NCBI RefSeq assembly: GCF_900188425.1
Contig: NZ_FZON01000018.1
Coordinates: 1 to 64,000, forward strand
Reading direction: 5' to 3'
Origin: Antarctobacter heliothermus
GTDB taxonomy: Bacteria > Pseudomonadota > Alphaproteobacteria > Rhodobacterales > Rhodobacteraceae
DNA: 64,000 nucleotides
The stretch's first letter is position 1. Every line of letters starts with the position of its first letter. Below, piece after piece: positions 36,211 through 44,642 of this stretch. The position numbers and the translations under genes were made by a program. A model generated the notes under the pieces. That model did no database searches and was not told where the DNA came from. It saw nothing but the letters and a program-made list of their open reading frames with translations.

Positions 36211-38417
36211 TGCCACCCAGCGCCGATGCCGTCGCGCAGGTCACGGACCTGCGTCACCGTTACGGGGACACCAAGGCGCTGGACGGCAACAACCTTGAAT
36301 TGCAGCCGGGCAGAATGCTGGGTTTGATCGGGCCCGATGGCGTGGGCAAATCCACCCTTCTCGGGCTTCTGGCGGGCGCGCGCAAAATGCAGGTGGGGAC
36401 TGTCACAGTTCTTGGCGGCTCGATGGCCGACAAGGCACATCGCGAGAGCGTGTTTCACCGTATCGCCTACATGCCTCAGGGCCTTGGCAAAAACCTCTAT
36501 CAGGAACTCAGCGTTTTCGAGAACCTCGATTTTTTCGGACGGCTGTTTGGCCATGACGGGCCAGAGCGCCGTCGCCGCATCGACCGTCTGACGCGCGCCA
36601 CCGGCCTTGACCCGTTCCTGAACCGACCGGCGGGCAAATTGTCGGGCGGCATGAAGCAGAAACTGGGCTTGTGCTGCGCGCTGATCCACAACCCCGATTT
36701 CCTGATCCTCGATGAGCCGACCACCGGCGTCGATCCGCTGTCGCGCGGGCAGTTCTGGGATCTGATCGACGAGATCCGCGCCGAACGTCCGGGGATGAGC
36801 GTGCTGGTCTCCACCGCCTATATGGAAGAGGCAGAGCGGTTTGACTGGCTGGCCGCGATGGATGCGGGCCGCGTGCTGGCCACTGGCACGCCTGCGGAAT
36901 TGCGAACGCAGACCGGCAAGGACAATCTGGAAGCGGCGTTTGTCTCGCTCTTGCCCCCTGACAAGCAGCGGATCGGTGGCCCTCTGGTCATTCCGCCGCG
37001 CGACTCCCAACCCGGCGGCCCGGCCATCGTGGCCAAAGGGCTGACCCGGCGCTTTGGCGACTTTACCGCCGTCAACGATGTCAGTTTCGAGATCGAGCTC
37101 GGCGAGATCTTTGGCTTTCTCGGCTCCAACGGTTGCGGCAAGACCACGACGATGAAGATGCTGACCGGCCTTTTACCGGCCTCGGAAGGAGAGGCGTGGC
37201 TGTTCGGCAAGGAGGCGGATGCCAACAACATCGAGACCCGCAAGCGTGTCGGTTTCATGTCGCAGAACTTTTCGCTCTGGGGTGAGTTGACGGTGCGGCA
37301 AAACCTGGCTCTGCACGCGCGTCTGTTCCATATGCCAAGCGATACGATCGGCCCGCGCATCGCAACATTGCTGAAGGATTTTGACCTTGGTCCCCATGCA
37401 GAAGCCTTTGCGGGCGACTTGCCGCTGGGCCTGAAGCAGCGGCTGTCGCTGGCCTGTGCGGTTATCCATTCGCCCGACATGTTGATCCTGGATGAGCCGA
37501 CATCGGGTGTGGACCCGGTGGCGCGGGACGATTTCTGGGATCTTCTGGCGCAATTGCGCGAGCGGATGCGCGCGGGTGAGGTGGCGCTTGCCATCGAAAT
37601 CCCGGCAGGTTTTGGCCGCGCTGTCACCTCAGGGCAGCCGGTCAGCGTTGCGGCCTGGATCGACGGGTCCGATACCTCCCGTGCGGCGACCATCGAGGGC
37701 TATGTGCAGGGCGCGCACGGGGCGTTCCTGACGGACCGCATGACGCGCGAAGGGCAGGCGGCGGGCGCGGCGCTGGTCAATATCGAACCGCGCTATCGCT
37801 ACAATCCGACATTTGCGTCGCTACCGCCCATGGCGCCCTCGGTGCCTGCCATCCTGCTGATGCTGTTTCCGGCGATCCTCATGGCTGTCTCCATCAGCCG
37901 CGAGCGCGAAATCGGGACGATCACAAACTTCTATGTCACACCGACAGGCAAACTGGAGTTCCTGTTGGGCAAGCAACTGCCCTATGTCGGGATCGGTCTG
38001 GCCAACTGGTTGATCCTGACGGCTATGGCGGTGTTCCTGTTCGGCGTGCCATTGCAGGGCAGTGCCACGGCGCTGGCACTGGGGGCGATTGCTTATGTGT
38101 TTGCCTCCACCGGCTTTGGCCTGATCATCGCGGTCTTTACCAAAAGCCAGGTCGCCGCCGTTTTTGCCACCACGATCATCGCCATGATGCCAACGGTGCA
38201 GTTTTCCGGCCTGACGCAGCCGGTCGAGACGCTGGAAGGCGCAGCACGGGTCATGGCCGCCATGTGGCCGACAAACTATTTCATGCAAATGAGCGTGGGG
38301 GCCTTCAACAAGGGGCTGACCTTTGCCGAGTTGTGGCCGAACATCCTGTCGATTTCGGCCTTCATGCCGGTTTTTGTCGGAATCGCGGTCCTTCTGCTCA
38401 AGAAACAGGAGGTCTGA
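36210..38417 (+). CDS. RbbA-like ABC fusion (two ATPase domains plus permease) with internal deletion
   Basis: A 735-residue fusion of two nucleotide-binding domains with an ABC-2 type permease. The first NBD has GPDGVGKST (41-49), LSGGMKQKLGLCCAL and FLILDEPTTGVDP. The second has GSNGCGKTTT, LPLGLKQRLSLACAV and MLILDEPTSGVDP. Full-length RbbA relatives have about 910 residues. Here the sequence jumps from DDFWDLLAQLR of NBD2 straight to ERMRAGEVALAIEIP of the extracytoplasmic domain, at about residues 447-455 (37545-37570). This removes the H-loop of NBD2, the first membrane helix and part of the periplasmic domain, in frame. Five terminal membrane segments remain. NBD1 stays complete. Confidence 0.85.
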   Translation: MPPSADAVAQVTDLRHRYGDTKALDGNNLELQPGRMLGLIGPDGVGKSTLLGLLAGARKMQVGTVTVLGGSMADKAHRESVFHRIAYMPQGLGKNLYQELSVFENLDFFGRLFGHDGPERRRRIDRLTRATGLDPFLNRPAGKLSGGMKQKLGLCCALIHNPDFLILDEPTTGVDPLSRGQFWDLIDEIRAERPGMSVLVSTAYMEEAERFDWLAAMDAGRVLATGTPAELRTQTGKDNLEAAFVSLLPPDKQRIGGPLVIPPRDSQPGGPAIVAKGLTRRFGDFTAVNDVSFEIELGEIFGFLGSNGCGKTTTMKMLTGLLPASEGEAWLFGKEADANNIETRKRVGFMSQNFSLWGELTVRQNLALHARLFHMPSDTIGPRIATLLKDFDLGPHAEAFAGDLPLGLKQRLSLACAVIHSPDMLILDEPTSGVDPVARDDFWDLLAQLRERMRAGEVALAIEIPAGFGRAVTSGQPVSVAAWIDGSDTSRAATIEGYVQGAHGAFLTDRMTREGQAAGAALVNIEPRYRYNPTFASLPPMAPSVPAILLMLFPAILMAVSISREREIGTITNFYVTPTGKLEFLLGKQLPYVGIGLANWLILTAMAVFLFGVPLQGSATALALGAIAYVFASTGFGLIIAVFTKSQVAAVFATTIIAMMPTVQFSGLTQPVETLEGAARVMAAMWPTNYFMQMSVGAFNKGLTFAELWPNILSISAFMPVFVGIAVLLLKKQEV

Positions 38418-38421
38418 GGCG

Positions 38422-39549
38422 ATGCGGCGAATCGGCAATGTCTTCTGGTTGATGGGCAAGGAATTGCGCGTGCTCTGGCGGGATCTGGTCCTGCTATTGC
38501 TGGTCGTCTATTCCTTCGGGCCGGGCATGTATATCGAAAGCTCTGGCGCGGGCGGGAGCGGGACGATCAACAACACCGCCGTCACCTTTGTGGACGAGGA
38601 TCGGTCCAGTCTGTCACGGGCGCTGCAAACGGCGCTGTTTCCGCCCATGTTTCTGCCCCCGAACGAGGCGCGCCCGGACGAGGTGGAGCGTATGCTCGAT
38701 TGGGGCGAGACGACCTTTGTCGTTGTCGTTCCGGCGGGGTTCGAGGCAGACGTCCGCGCGGGTCGGACGCCAACGCTTCAGGTCAATATCGACGCGACCA
38801 AGACGATGCAGGCCAGCGTCGGCACCGGCTATCTGACCGCAATCCTGACAGCAGAGGTTCAGCGGTTCGCCGCGCGCACCGATCTGGCGGCGAGCCCGCT
38901 GCTCGATCTGGTTGTGCGTCGCGCCTACAATCCGGCGGGCAACAACGTGTGGCTGTCGGCCATCTCTGGCCTGCTGAACCAGCTATCGATGCTGACCATC
39001 GTGCTGACGGGCGCTGCGCTGATCCGTGAGCGGGAACATGGCACCATCGAACATCTGATGGTGATGCCGATCAGCGCCGTCGAGATCGCGCTGGCCAAGA
39101 TATCCGCCAATGCGTTGGTGATCTTCGTGGCTTTTGTGTTTTCGCTATTTGTCGTTGTGCAGGGGGCGCTGGACATTCCCTTTGCCGGGTCCGAGACGCT
39201 GTTGATGGCCGGTACCCTGATCTACCTCTTTGCGGCCGCGTCTATCGGCATCCTTCTGGGGATTGTTGCGCGCACCATGGCGCAATTGGCGCTGCTGATC
39301 ATGCTGGTCATCATGCCGATCATGATCCTTTCGGGTGGCATGACCCCGATCGAGAGCCAGCCGATCTGGCTGCAACCGATCACCTTTCTTCTGCCTTCCC
39401 GGCACTACATGGAATTTGCTCAGGCCATCACCTATCGCGGCGCGGATTTCGCCATTGTCTGGTCGTCGTTCCTGTGGACCTTTCTTCTGGGCGCGCTGTT
39501 TCTTGGCGTTAGCCTGATCCTGTTCCGCCGCTCGGTTTCAGGCGGGTAG
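38422..39549 (+). CDS. YhhJ-like ABC-2 type transporter permease
   Basis: A 375-residue inner-membrane permease. The first membrane segment (LVLLLLVVYSFGPGMYI) is followed by a periplasmic domain of about 150 residues. Then come five membrane helices with REREHGTIEHLMVMPISAVEIALAK, the coupling-helix signature of ABC-2 exporters. It is the usual partner of an RbbA-like ATPase and would form a heterodimeric membrane domain with it. AGGAGG upstream of ATG 38422, four bases after the RbbA stop, fixes the start. It is the last gene of the operon. Confidence 0.9.
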   Translation: MRRIGNVFWLMGKELRVLWRDLVLLLLVVYSFGPGMYIESSGAGGSGTINNTAVTFVDEDRSSLSRALQTALFPPMFLPPNEARPDEVERMLDWGETTFVVVVPAGFEADVRAGRTPTLQVNIDATKTMQASVGTGYLTAILTAEVQRFAARTDLAASPLLDLVVRRAYNPAGNNVWLSAISGLLNQLSMLTIVLTGAALIREREHGTIEHLMVMPISAVEIALAKISANALVIFVAFVFSLFVVVQGALDIPFAGSETLLMAGTLIYLFAAASIGILLGIVARTMAQLALLIMLVIMPIMILSGGMTPIESQPIWLQPITFLLPSRHYMEFAQAITYRGADFAIVWSSFLWTFLLGALFLGVSLILFRRSVSGG

Positions 39550-39973
39550 GGCGTCATGCGACGACCATTTGCGTTCAGCGACTGTGCCGGCGGGCGCGCA
39601 TCCAATCCCATGCGGCCATTTATTCGGCGATCGGGCAAAGCTCTACTTCTATCCCCGAGATCGACACGGCAAATTCAAGCTAGGGTTTGAGCCAGCCTTC
39701 ATCGGTCACGGTGCCAGGAACGAAGCCGCCAAAAGGCTTGATCTTGATCAGCGCCCGAACCTCCCTGCCGCTGTCCAGCCACGCCAAGTGAAAACCTGAT
39801 CACGCCACGATTGCGACAGACGTGATGCGGGTGGCAATCGACGTTGGCAGCAAACGCTGGGCAGCCAAATGCGGGACCGCCCAGCGGATCAAGATCGCCC
39901 GGGAGCAGACCCACCGAAGTCAGCATGTCAGGCAGAGAGGCAACAATGAGGGCACCGCCCCCTATGTGCCGAC
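39550..39973. other. Noncoding stretch with a possible degraded coding remnant
   Basis: No convincing gene fills these 424 bp. On the minus strand one frame between 39799 and 39680 reads like real protein, including LIKIKPFGGFVPGTVTDEGW near its end. It stops at TAG (39680-39682) and then continues in the same frame for about 19 codons to a second stop. It has no start and a TGA just upstream. I take it as a possible remnant of a lost gene. No promoter, tRNA or terminator was recognised. Confidence 0.35.
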
Positions 39974-41278
39974 TCAACTCTCGCGGAAGGCCTTGGCGAA
40001 ATAGTCCATGAACGGTTTCACCAGATAGCCCAGCGGGGTGCGGTCATCTGTGCGGATAAACGTCTCGACCGGCATGCCGGGGATCAGCGCCGCACCCTCT
40101 GGCAGGCGGTCTATCTCACCCTCGTTCAGCACGATCTCGGCGCGGTAATAGCGCACGCGAGAGTTCTGATCCTCAAAGGCATCGGCAGAGATCTGCACCA
40201 CAGACCCGAACAGTTCGGGCGTCTGACGTTGATCCAATGAGGAAAACCGCAGGCTGACCTCCTGGTCGACAAACAGCTTGTCGATGTGGATGGGTTCGAC
40301 CTGGGCCGCGATCACCAGCGGACGGTCCTGCGGTACGATGTACAACACCGGATCGGCGGGCCGGATGACGGAACGGGGGGTGAAGATCGTCAGTCCGTAG
40401 ATGATGCCGCTGACCGGCGCGGTGATGACCATCCGGCTCAGCCGTTCCTTAATGGCGCGGCGTTGTTCGGCGAGTTCACGTTCCTGAAACTGCAGGTCGC
40501 GCAGCGTGGTGATGGCCTCTTCGCGGCGGCGGGTCTCCAGGCCAAGGATTTGGATGTCGATCTCGGTGATCTTACCCTCTGCCTGTGCCTTTTGCGCTTT
40601 CAACTCACCGACCGAACCGGCCAATCGGGCCTCTTCGCGTTGCAGGGCCAGAATTTCCGGGGCACGGACAAGGCCCTGTCTTTGCAATTCCTCCTTGCCG
40701 ACCAATTCCTGTTTGATCAGATCGGACTGGCGAGTCAGCGCCGTCTGTTGGGCGTCGATGCCAATGACCTGATCGGTGATCTGGTCGGATCGTTTGCGCA
40801 GCTGCCCGATCTCGCTTTCGATCGAATCGCGGCGGGCGAAAAACAGGTTGCGCTGGCCTTCGACCAGTTCGGCCACTTCTGCGTCGGCCAAGGCGCGTTG
40901 CAGGACTTCCTCGGCAAAGACAATCTCGTCATGTCCGTCGCGTTCCGCCTGAAGGCGGGCGCGGCGGGACATGATTTCGAACAACTGGCCCTCGATGATG
41001 GTCAGTTCAGACAACAGCAACGTCGGGTCCAGCCGGATCAGCGGCTGGCCCAATTTGACCGTGTCGCCCTCATCCACCAGGATCTCTGCCACAACGCCGC
41101 CGTCAGGGTGCTGGACAATCTGGCGGTTTTGATCCACCTCGATTGACCCGGAGGCTACGATCGCGCCCGAGATATTGGTGGTCGCCGCCCAAGTGCCAAA
41201 GCCGCCCACAAGGATCGCCAGACCGAGGATGCCCGCGATCATCGGTCCACGCAGGGAAAACTGTGTCTCAGTGGTCAT
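39974..41278 (-). CDS. Type I secretion periplasmic adaptor (HlyD/PrtE family)
   Basis: A 434-residue membrane fusion protein linking the ABC exporter to an outer-membrane TolC-like channel. It has one N-terminal membrane segment (MIAGILGLAILVGGFGTWAA), the first lipoyl half (GSIEVDQNRQIVQHPDGG), a long coiled coil through residues 95-280, the second lipoyl half (ITAPVSGIIYGL) and a beta-barrel domain near the C-terminus. The start at 41278 is fixed by ATGA overlap with the exporter gene; the frame is open to 41401 but that part lies inside the exporter gene. No TolC-like gene or RTX substrate gene is in the window. Confidence 0.92.
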   Translation of the reverse strand: MTTETQFSLRGPMIAGILGLAILVGGFGTWAATTNISGAIVASGSIEVDQNRQIVQHPDGGVVAEILVDEGDTVKLGQPLIRLDPTLLLSELTIIEGQLFEIMSRRARLQAERDGHDEIVFAEEVLQRALADAEVAELVEGQRNLFFARRDSIESEIGQLRKRSDQITDQVIGIDAQQTALTRQSDLIKQELVGKEELQRQGLVRAPEILALQREEARLAGSVGELKAQKAQAEGKITEIDIQILGLETRRREEAITTLRDLQFQERELAEQRRAIKERLSRMVITAPVSGIIYGLTIFTPRSVIRPADPVLYIVPQDRPLVIAAQVEPIHIDKLFVDQEVSLRFSSLDQRQTPELFGSVVQISADAFEDQNSRVRYYRAEIVLNEGEIDRLPEGAALIPGMPVETFIRTDDRTPLGYLVKPFMDYFAKAFRES

Positions 41279-43005
41279 CGCACACCTCCCGGTCCGGCTT
41301 TTTGCAATTGCTGGTGGTTCTTGACCATGTTCTGCAACACCTCGTCCTTTGGACCAAAGGCCGCGCGCCCGCCGTTCTCCAGCATCAACAGCAGGTCGCA
41401 TTCCCGGATCGCGGCGGGCCGGTGCGCCATGATCAGCACCGCTTTGCCCGCGTCCTTAAAGCTCTTGATCGCCTTGTTCACCGCCTCGGACCCCTCATTG
41501 TCGAGGTTCGAGTTCGGTTCATCCAGCACCAACAGGACCGGGTCGCCATACATCGCACGCGCCAGCCCGATGCGTTGCATCTGGCCACCCGACAGCCGCC
41601 CGCCAGAGGCGGAGACCCGTGTGTCATAGCCTTGTGGCAGTTTCAGGATCATCGCATGCGCGTCGGCCTTCATCGCAGCCGCGACCACCTGTTCGGGGTC
41701 GGGATTGGGCGACAGGCGCGCAATGTTCTCGGCGATGGTGCCGTCAAACAGGGTCACCCGCTGTGGCAGATAGCCGATGTGCTGGCCCAGCGTCTCAGCT
41801 CCGTATTGATCAAGCGAGGCGCCATCCAGCCGGATCTTGCCGCCCGCAGGCCGCCAGACGCCGGTCAATGCGCGCGCCAATGTCGACTTGCCCGCACCCG
41901 ACGGCCCGATCACGCCGCAGGCCTGCCCGGGCCCGACATTGAACGACACCAGCCGCAGCGCCGCCTGCTGTTCGCCCGGCGCGACCACGGTCAGTTGCTG
42001 CACCTCGAGTTTCGCCGCCGGTTTCGGCAGTTGGGTGGGCTGGTTGGCTTCTGGCACTTCGCTCAGCAGTTGGGACAGGTTGTCCCAACCCTTGCGCGCG
42101 CGCTGCACCAGCGCCCATTGGCCGATCAGCAGTTCGATCGGGGCCAGGGCGCGGCCCATCAGAATCGACCCTGCGATCATCGCGCCGGGCGTCAGTTCAC
42201 CCTGAAGCACGAGGTAAGCACCAAGGCCCAGCATCGCGGATTGCAACAGCATCCGCAGCGTCTTGGTCATGGTGGAAAAGGTGCCGGTCAGGTCGGCCGA
42301 GGCGATTTGGCCCGACAACGCCTGCGAGCGCGCCTTCATCCAACGCTTGAACGCATCGCCACGCATTCCCAGCGCCTGCACCATCTCCGCCTCCTGTCGG
42401 ATCTGGTCGGCCGTGCGTTCGGCCTGCATGACAGCCATGTTGGATTTCAGCGTTGGCGTCTTGCTGACCAGTTGGTTGACCAGCGTCACGGCGATCAGCA
42501 CAAGTCCACCGGCAATTGCCAGATAGCCCATCCAGGGATGAAAGATCATGATCCCGATGATGAACAGGGGCGTCCACGGGATGTCGAACAGGGCCATCAA
42601 CACCGGCGAAGACATCAGACGCTGCACCGATTCGAGGTCGCGCAACCCGGTCTGGGCCAGTTCATCGTTCTGAACCGCCGCCCGCCGCAGCACCGCGTCG
42701 AAAACCCGCAAGTCCAATGCCGACTGGAACCGCGCCGCCACGCGGCCCATGATTCGGCCCCGGACGTAATCCAGCAGACCCATCATCGAATAGAGGAAGA
42801 TCACGAGCACCGAGAGCGCGATCAGCGTCGCCTCGGACCGCGATCCCAGCACGCGGTCGTAGACCTGCAACATGTACATCGGTCCCGTGAGCATCAGAAT
42901 GTTCACGAAGAGGCTGAAAATGCCGACGAACCAGTAGTAGGGCCGACTCTGTCTTCGGGCGGCGAGAAGTTCGTCGCGCCCGGTGTCTTTTTGTGTGGTG
43001 CTCAT
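41275..43005 (-). CDS. Type I secretion ABC transporter/ATPase (PrtD family)
   Basis: A 576-residue exporter with a six-helix membrane domain (first 310 residues, with YYWFVGIFSLFVNILMLTGP and DIPWTPLFIIGIMIFHPW). The ATPase domain carries Walker A GPSGAGKST, signature LSGGQMQRIGLARA, Walker B LLVLDEPNSNLD and switch His in MAHRP. It belongs to the PrtD/LipB group that exports proteins with a C-terminal uncleaved signal, and it lacks the C39-like N-terminal domain of HlyB. It is coupled to the adaptor by ATGA. The substrate is not encoded next to it. Confidence 0.93.
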   Translation of the reverse strand: MSTTQKDTGRDELLAARRQSRPYYWFVGIFSLFVNILMLTGPMYMLQVYDRVLGSRSEATLIALSVLVIFLYSMMGLLDYVRGRIMGRVAARFQSALDLRVFDAVLRRAAVQNDELAQTGLRDLESVQRLMSSPVLMALFDIPWTPLFIIGIMIFHPWMGYLAIAGGLVLIAVTLVNQLVSKTPTLKSNMAVMQAERTADQIRQEAEMVQALGMRGDAFKRWMKARSQALSGQIASADLTGTFSTMTKTLRMLLQSAMLGLGAYLVLQGELTPGAMIAGSILMGRALAPIELLIGQWALVQRARKGWDNLSQLLSEVPEANQPTQLPKPAAKLEVQQLTVVAPGEQQAALRLVSFNVGPGQACGVIGPSGAGKSTLARALTGVWRPAGGKIRLDGASLDQYGAETLGQHIGYLPQRVTLFDGTIAENIARLSPNPDPEQVVAAAMKADAHAMILKLPQGYDTRVSASGGRLSGGQMQRIGLARAMYGDPVLLVLDEPNSNLDNEGSEAVNKAIKSFKDAGKAVLIMAHRPAAIRECDLLLMLENGGRAAFGPKDEVLQNMVKNHQQLQKAGPGGVR

Positions 43006-43153
43006 ACGCCTGTGTCAGCCCCTCGTTGTGTCACGGGCCGGAATCTGTGACAGTGGTATCCTGTCGTGCCTCATGTCGCCATTGTGCCACATGGGCAGGG
43101 ATTCCGGCATCCTGCGTTGGGATCATTCGGAGATGAAATTATCTACCCTTTTA

Positions 43154-43174
43154 GGGAAGCTGCGCAGCTTTCCC
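43154..43174 (+). other. Near-palindrome in the mlaA leader
   Basis: GGGAAGCTGC (43154-43163) faces GCAGCTTTCCC (43164-43174), an almost perfect inverted repeat 27 bp before the mlaA start. It could be a leader hairpin or a regulator site. Confidence 0.35.
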
Positions 43175-43200
43175 AAGTGGTTTGAAAAGGACTGTGCGTC

Positions 43201-43947
43201 ATGGTGGATTTAAGGCCGGTCGTTCTGACGGCAGTCGCGTTGGCTGTGGCGGGCTGTTCCGTGCCGGGACCCGGCGGAGCACCCGATGGGATTCACGATC
43301 CCTATGAGGAAAAAAACCGCAAAGTCCATGATTTCAATAGGAATCTGGACAAGAAATTGTTCAGCGGCGATGGCCCGGGTTATGCCGGAACTGTTCCGCC
43401 ATTTGTGCAGGAACGTGTTTCGAGCTTTGCCGACACGGTCTCTTTGCCGCAGACGGTTGTGAACCAACTGCTTCAAGGGCGACTGGTGCGCGCTACCAGC
43501 AGTTCTCTGCGGTTTACCCTTAATGCCACCATTGGCGTTGGCGGAATGTTCGATGTGGCGAAGGAATGGGGGCTGGACCCTGACGAATCCGATTTTGGAG
43601 AGACGCTGGCTGTTTGGGGCGTGCCAGAGGGCGCGTACCTCGAAGTGCCGGTTCTTGGCCCATCAACGGAACGGGATACGGCCGGAGACGTTGTAGACCT
43701 GTTCACTGACCCGCTGAAATATGTGGTTCCAACGCCAGAACGCTACATCGGCACGGTGGCCAAAGGGTTGGACACGGTCGGGGAACGCAGCAAATTCGGC
43801 GGCACCGTCGATTCGATCCTGCACGGCAGCGCCGACAGCTATTTGCAGTTCCGGTTGATGTATCTGCAAAACCGCAGATACGAACTGGGCGAAGACGCTC
43901 CGGGGGCGGATTTCGATCCGTTGGCCGTGGACACTGAAGGATTCTAG
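43201..43947 (+). CDS. mlaA: MlaA (VacJ) family phospholipid-asymmetry lipoprotein
   Basis: Outer-membrane part of the Mla system, which removes phospholipids from the outer leaflet. The 248-residue lipoprotein has lipobox AVAGCS (Cys19) and the family blocks DPYEEKNRKVHDFNRNLDK, SLRFTLNATIGVGGMFDVAKEWGL and DFGETLAVWGVPEGAYLEVPVLGP. AAAGGA lies upstream of the ATG. mlaC follows after 15 bp. The inner-membrane MlaFED genes are not in the window. Confidence 0.93.
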   Translation: MVDLRPVVLTAVALAVAGCSVPGPGGAPDGIHDPYEEKNRKVHDFNRNLDKKLFSGDGPGYAGTVPPFVQERVSSFADTVSLPQTVVNQLLQGRLVRATSSSLRFTLNATIGVGGMFDVAKEWGLDPDESDFGETLAVWGVPEGAYLEVPVLGPSTERDTAGDVVDLFTDPLKYVVPTPERYIGTVAKGLDTVGERSKFGGTVDSILHGSADSYLQFRLMYLQNRRYELGEDAPGADFDPLAVDTEGF

Positions 43948-43962
43948 GTAAGGAGCCTTGTC

Positions 43963-44550
43963 ATGACGCTTTTTTCACGCCGCCACTTCCTCGCGGTCGG
44001 CACCGCCGCAGCCGCGTTGCCTGCACTTCCCGCATTCGCCCTGACAAGCGGACAGGCGTCCAGCCTGATCAGCAAGATGGTGGATGAGATCAATACGGTG
44101 ATCTCTTCGGGCAAGTCCGAATCGTCGATGTACCGGGAGTTTGAGCGCATCTTCAAGAAATACGGCGATACACCGTTGATCGCGGCCAATGCGCTGGGCG
44201 TCGACGGGCGCCGCGCATCGGGCGCACAGAAAAAGGCCTTTACCGAGGCGTTCACCGGCTACATCTCTCGCAAGTACGGCAAGCGTTTCCGTGAATTCAT
44301 CGGTGGCCGGCTTGAGGTGAAATCGGTTGGTTCTATTCGGCGCGGCTATGAGGTGCGCTGTACTGCCTTCCTGCGCGGTACCGATCCGTTCCAGATTTCC
44401 TTTCATGTCTCGGATGCCAATCGGTTCTACAACCTGTTCATCGAAGGTGTGGACATGCTGCTGACCGAGCGGAGCGAGATCGGCTCCATGCTGGACGCCC
44501 GTCGCGGCGATCTGGACAGACTGATCGCAGATCTGCGCACCGCAGGCTGA
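43963..44550 (+). CDS. mlaC: MlaC family phospholipid-binding protein
   Basis: Periplasmic shuttle that carries phospholipid between MlaA and MlaFED. The 195-residue protein has a signal with a twin-arginine-like start (FSRRHFLAVGTAAAALPALPAFA). The MlaC fold follows, marked by FTEAFTGYISRKYGKRFREF, RRGYEVRCTAFL and NRFYNLFIEGVDMLLTERSE. It lies directly behind mlaA as a two-gene unit, ending in a strong hairpin. Confidence 0.92.
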   Translation: MTLFSRRHFLAVGTAAAALPALPAFALTSGQASSLISKMVDEINTVISSGKSESSMYREFERIFKKYGDTPLIAANALGVDGRRASGAQKKAFTEAFTGYISRKYGKRFREFIGGRLEVKSVGSIRRGYEVRCTAFLRGTDPFQISFHVSDANRFYNLFIEGVDMLLTERSEIGSMLDARRGDLDRLIADLRTAG

Positions 44551-44583
44551 TACAGGCCGAAACGGCGGTATCTCCAGCAATGA

Positions 44584-44618
44584 AATGTGCCGGGAACCTG
44601 ACAGGTTCCCGGCACATT
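44584..44618. terminator. Bidirectional hairpin between mlaC and the PBP gene
   Basis: AATGTGCCGGGAACCT (44584-44599) and AGGTTCCCGGCACATT (44603-44618) are 16-bp perfect inverted arms around a 3-nt loop. There is no long T-run on either strand. It lies between convergent genes and can end transcription from both sides. Confidence 0.7.
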
Positions 44619-44642
44619 CGTCTTCAGCGGTATGAATGCGCC

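Noticed and set aside
39822-40004. 60-codon plus-strand frame in the gap after the ABC permease
   Set aside because: No ribosome site, basic low-complexity end and overlap with the adaptor 3' end.
41143-43050. 635-codon open frame on the plus strand opposite the type I secretion exporter
   Set aside because: His/Gln/Arg-rich antisense reading of a clearly coding gene; no independent support.
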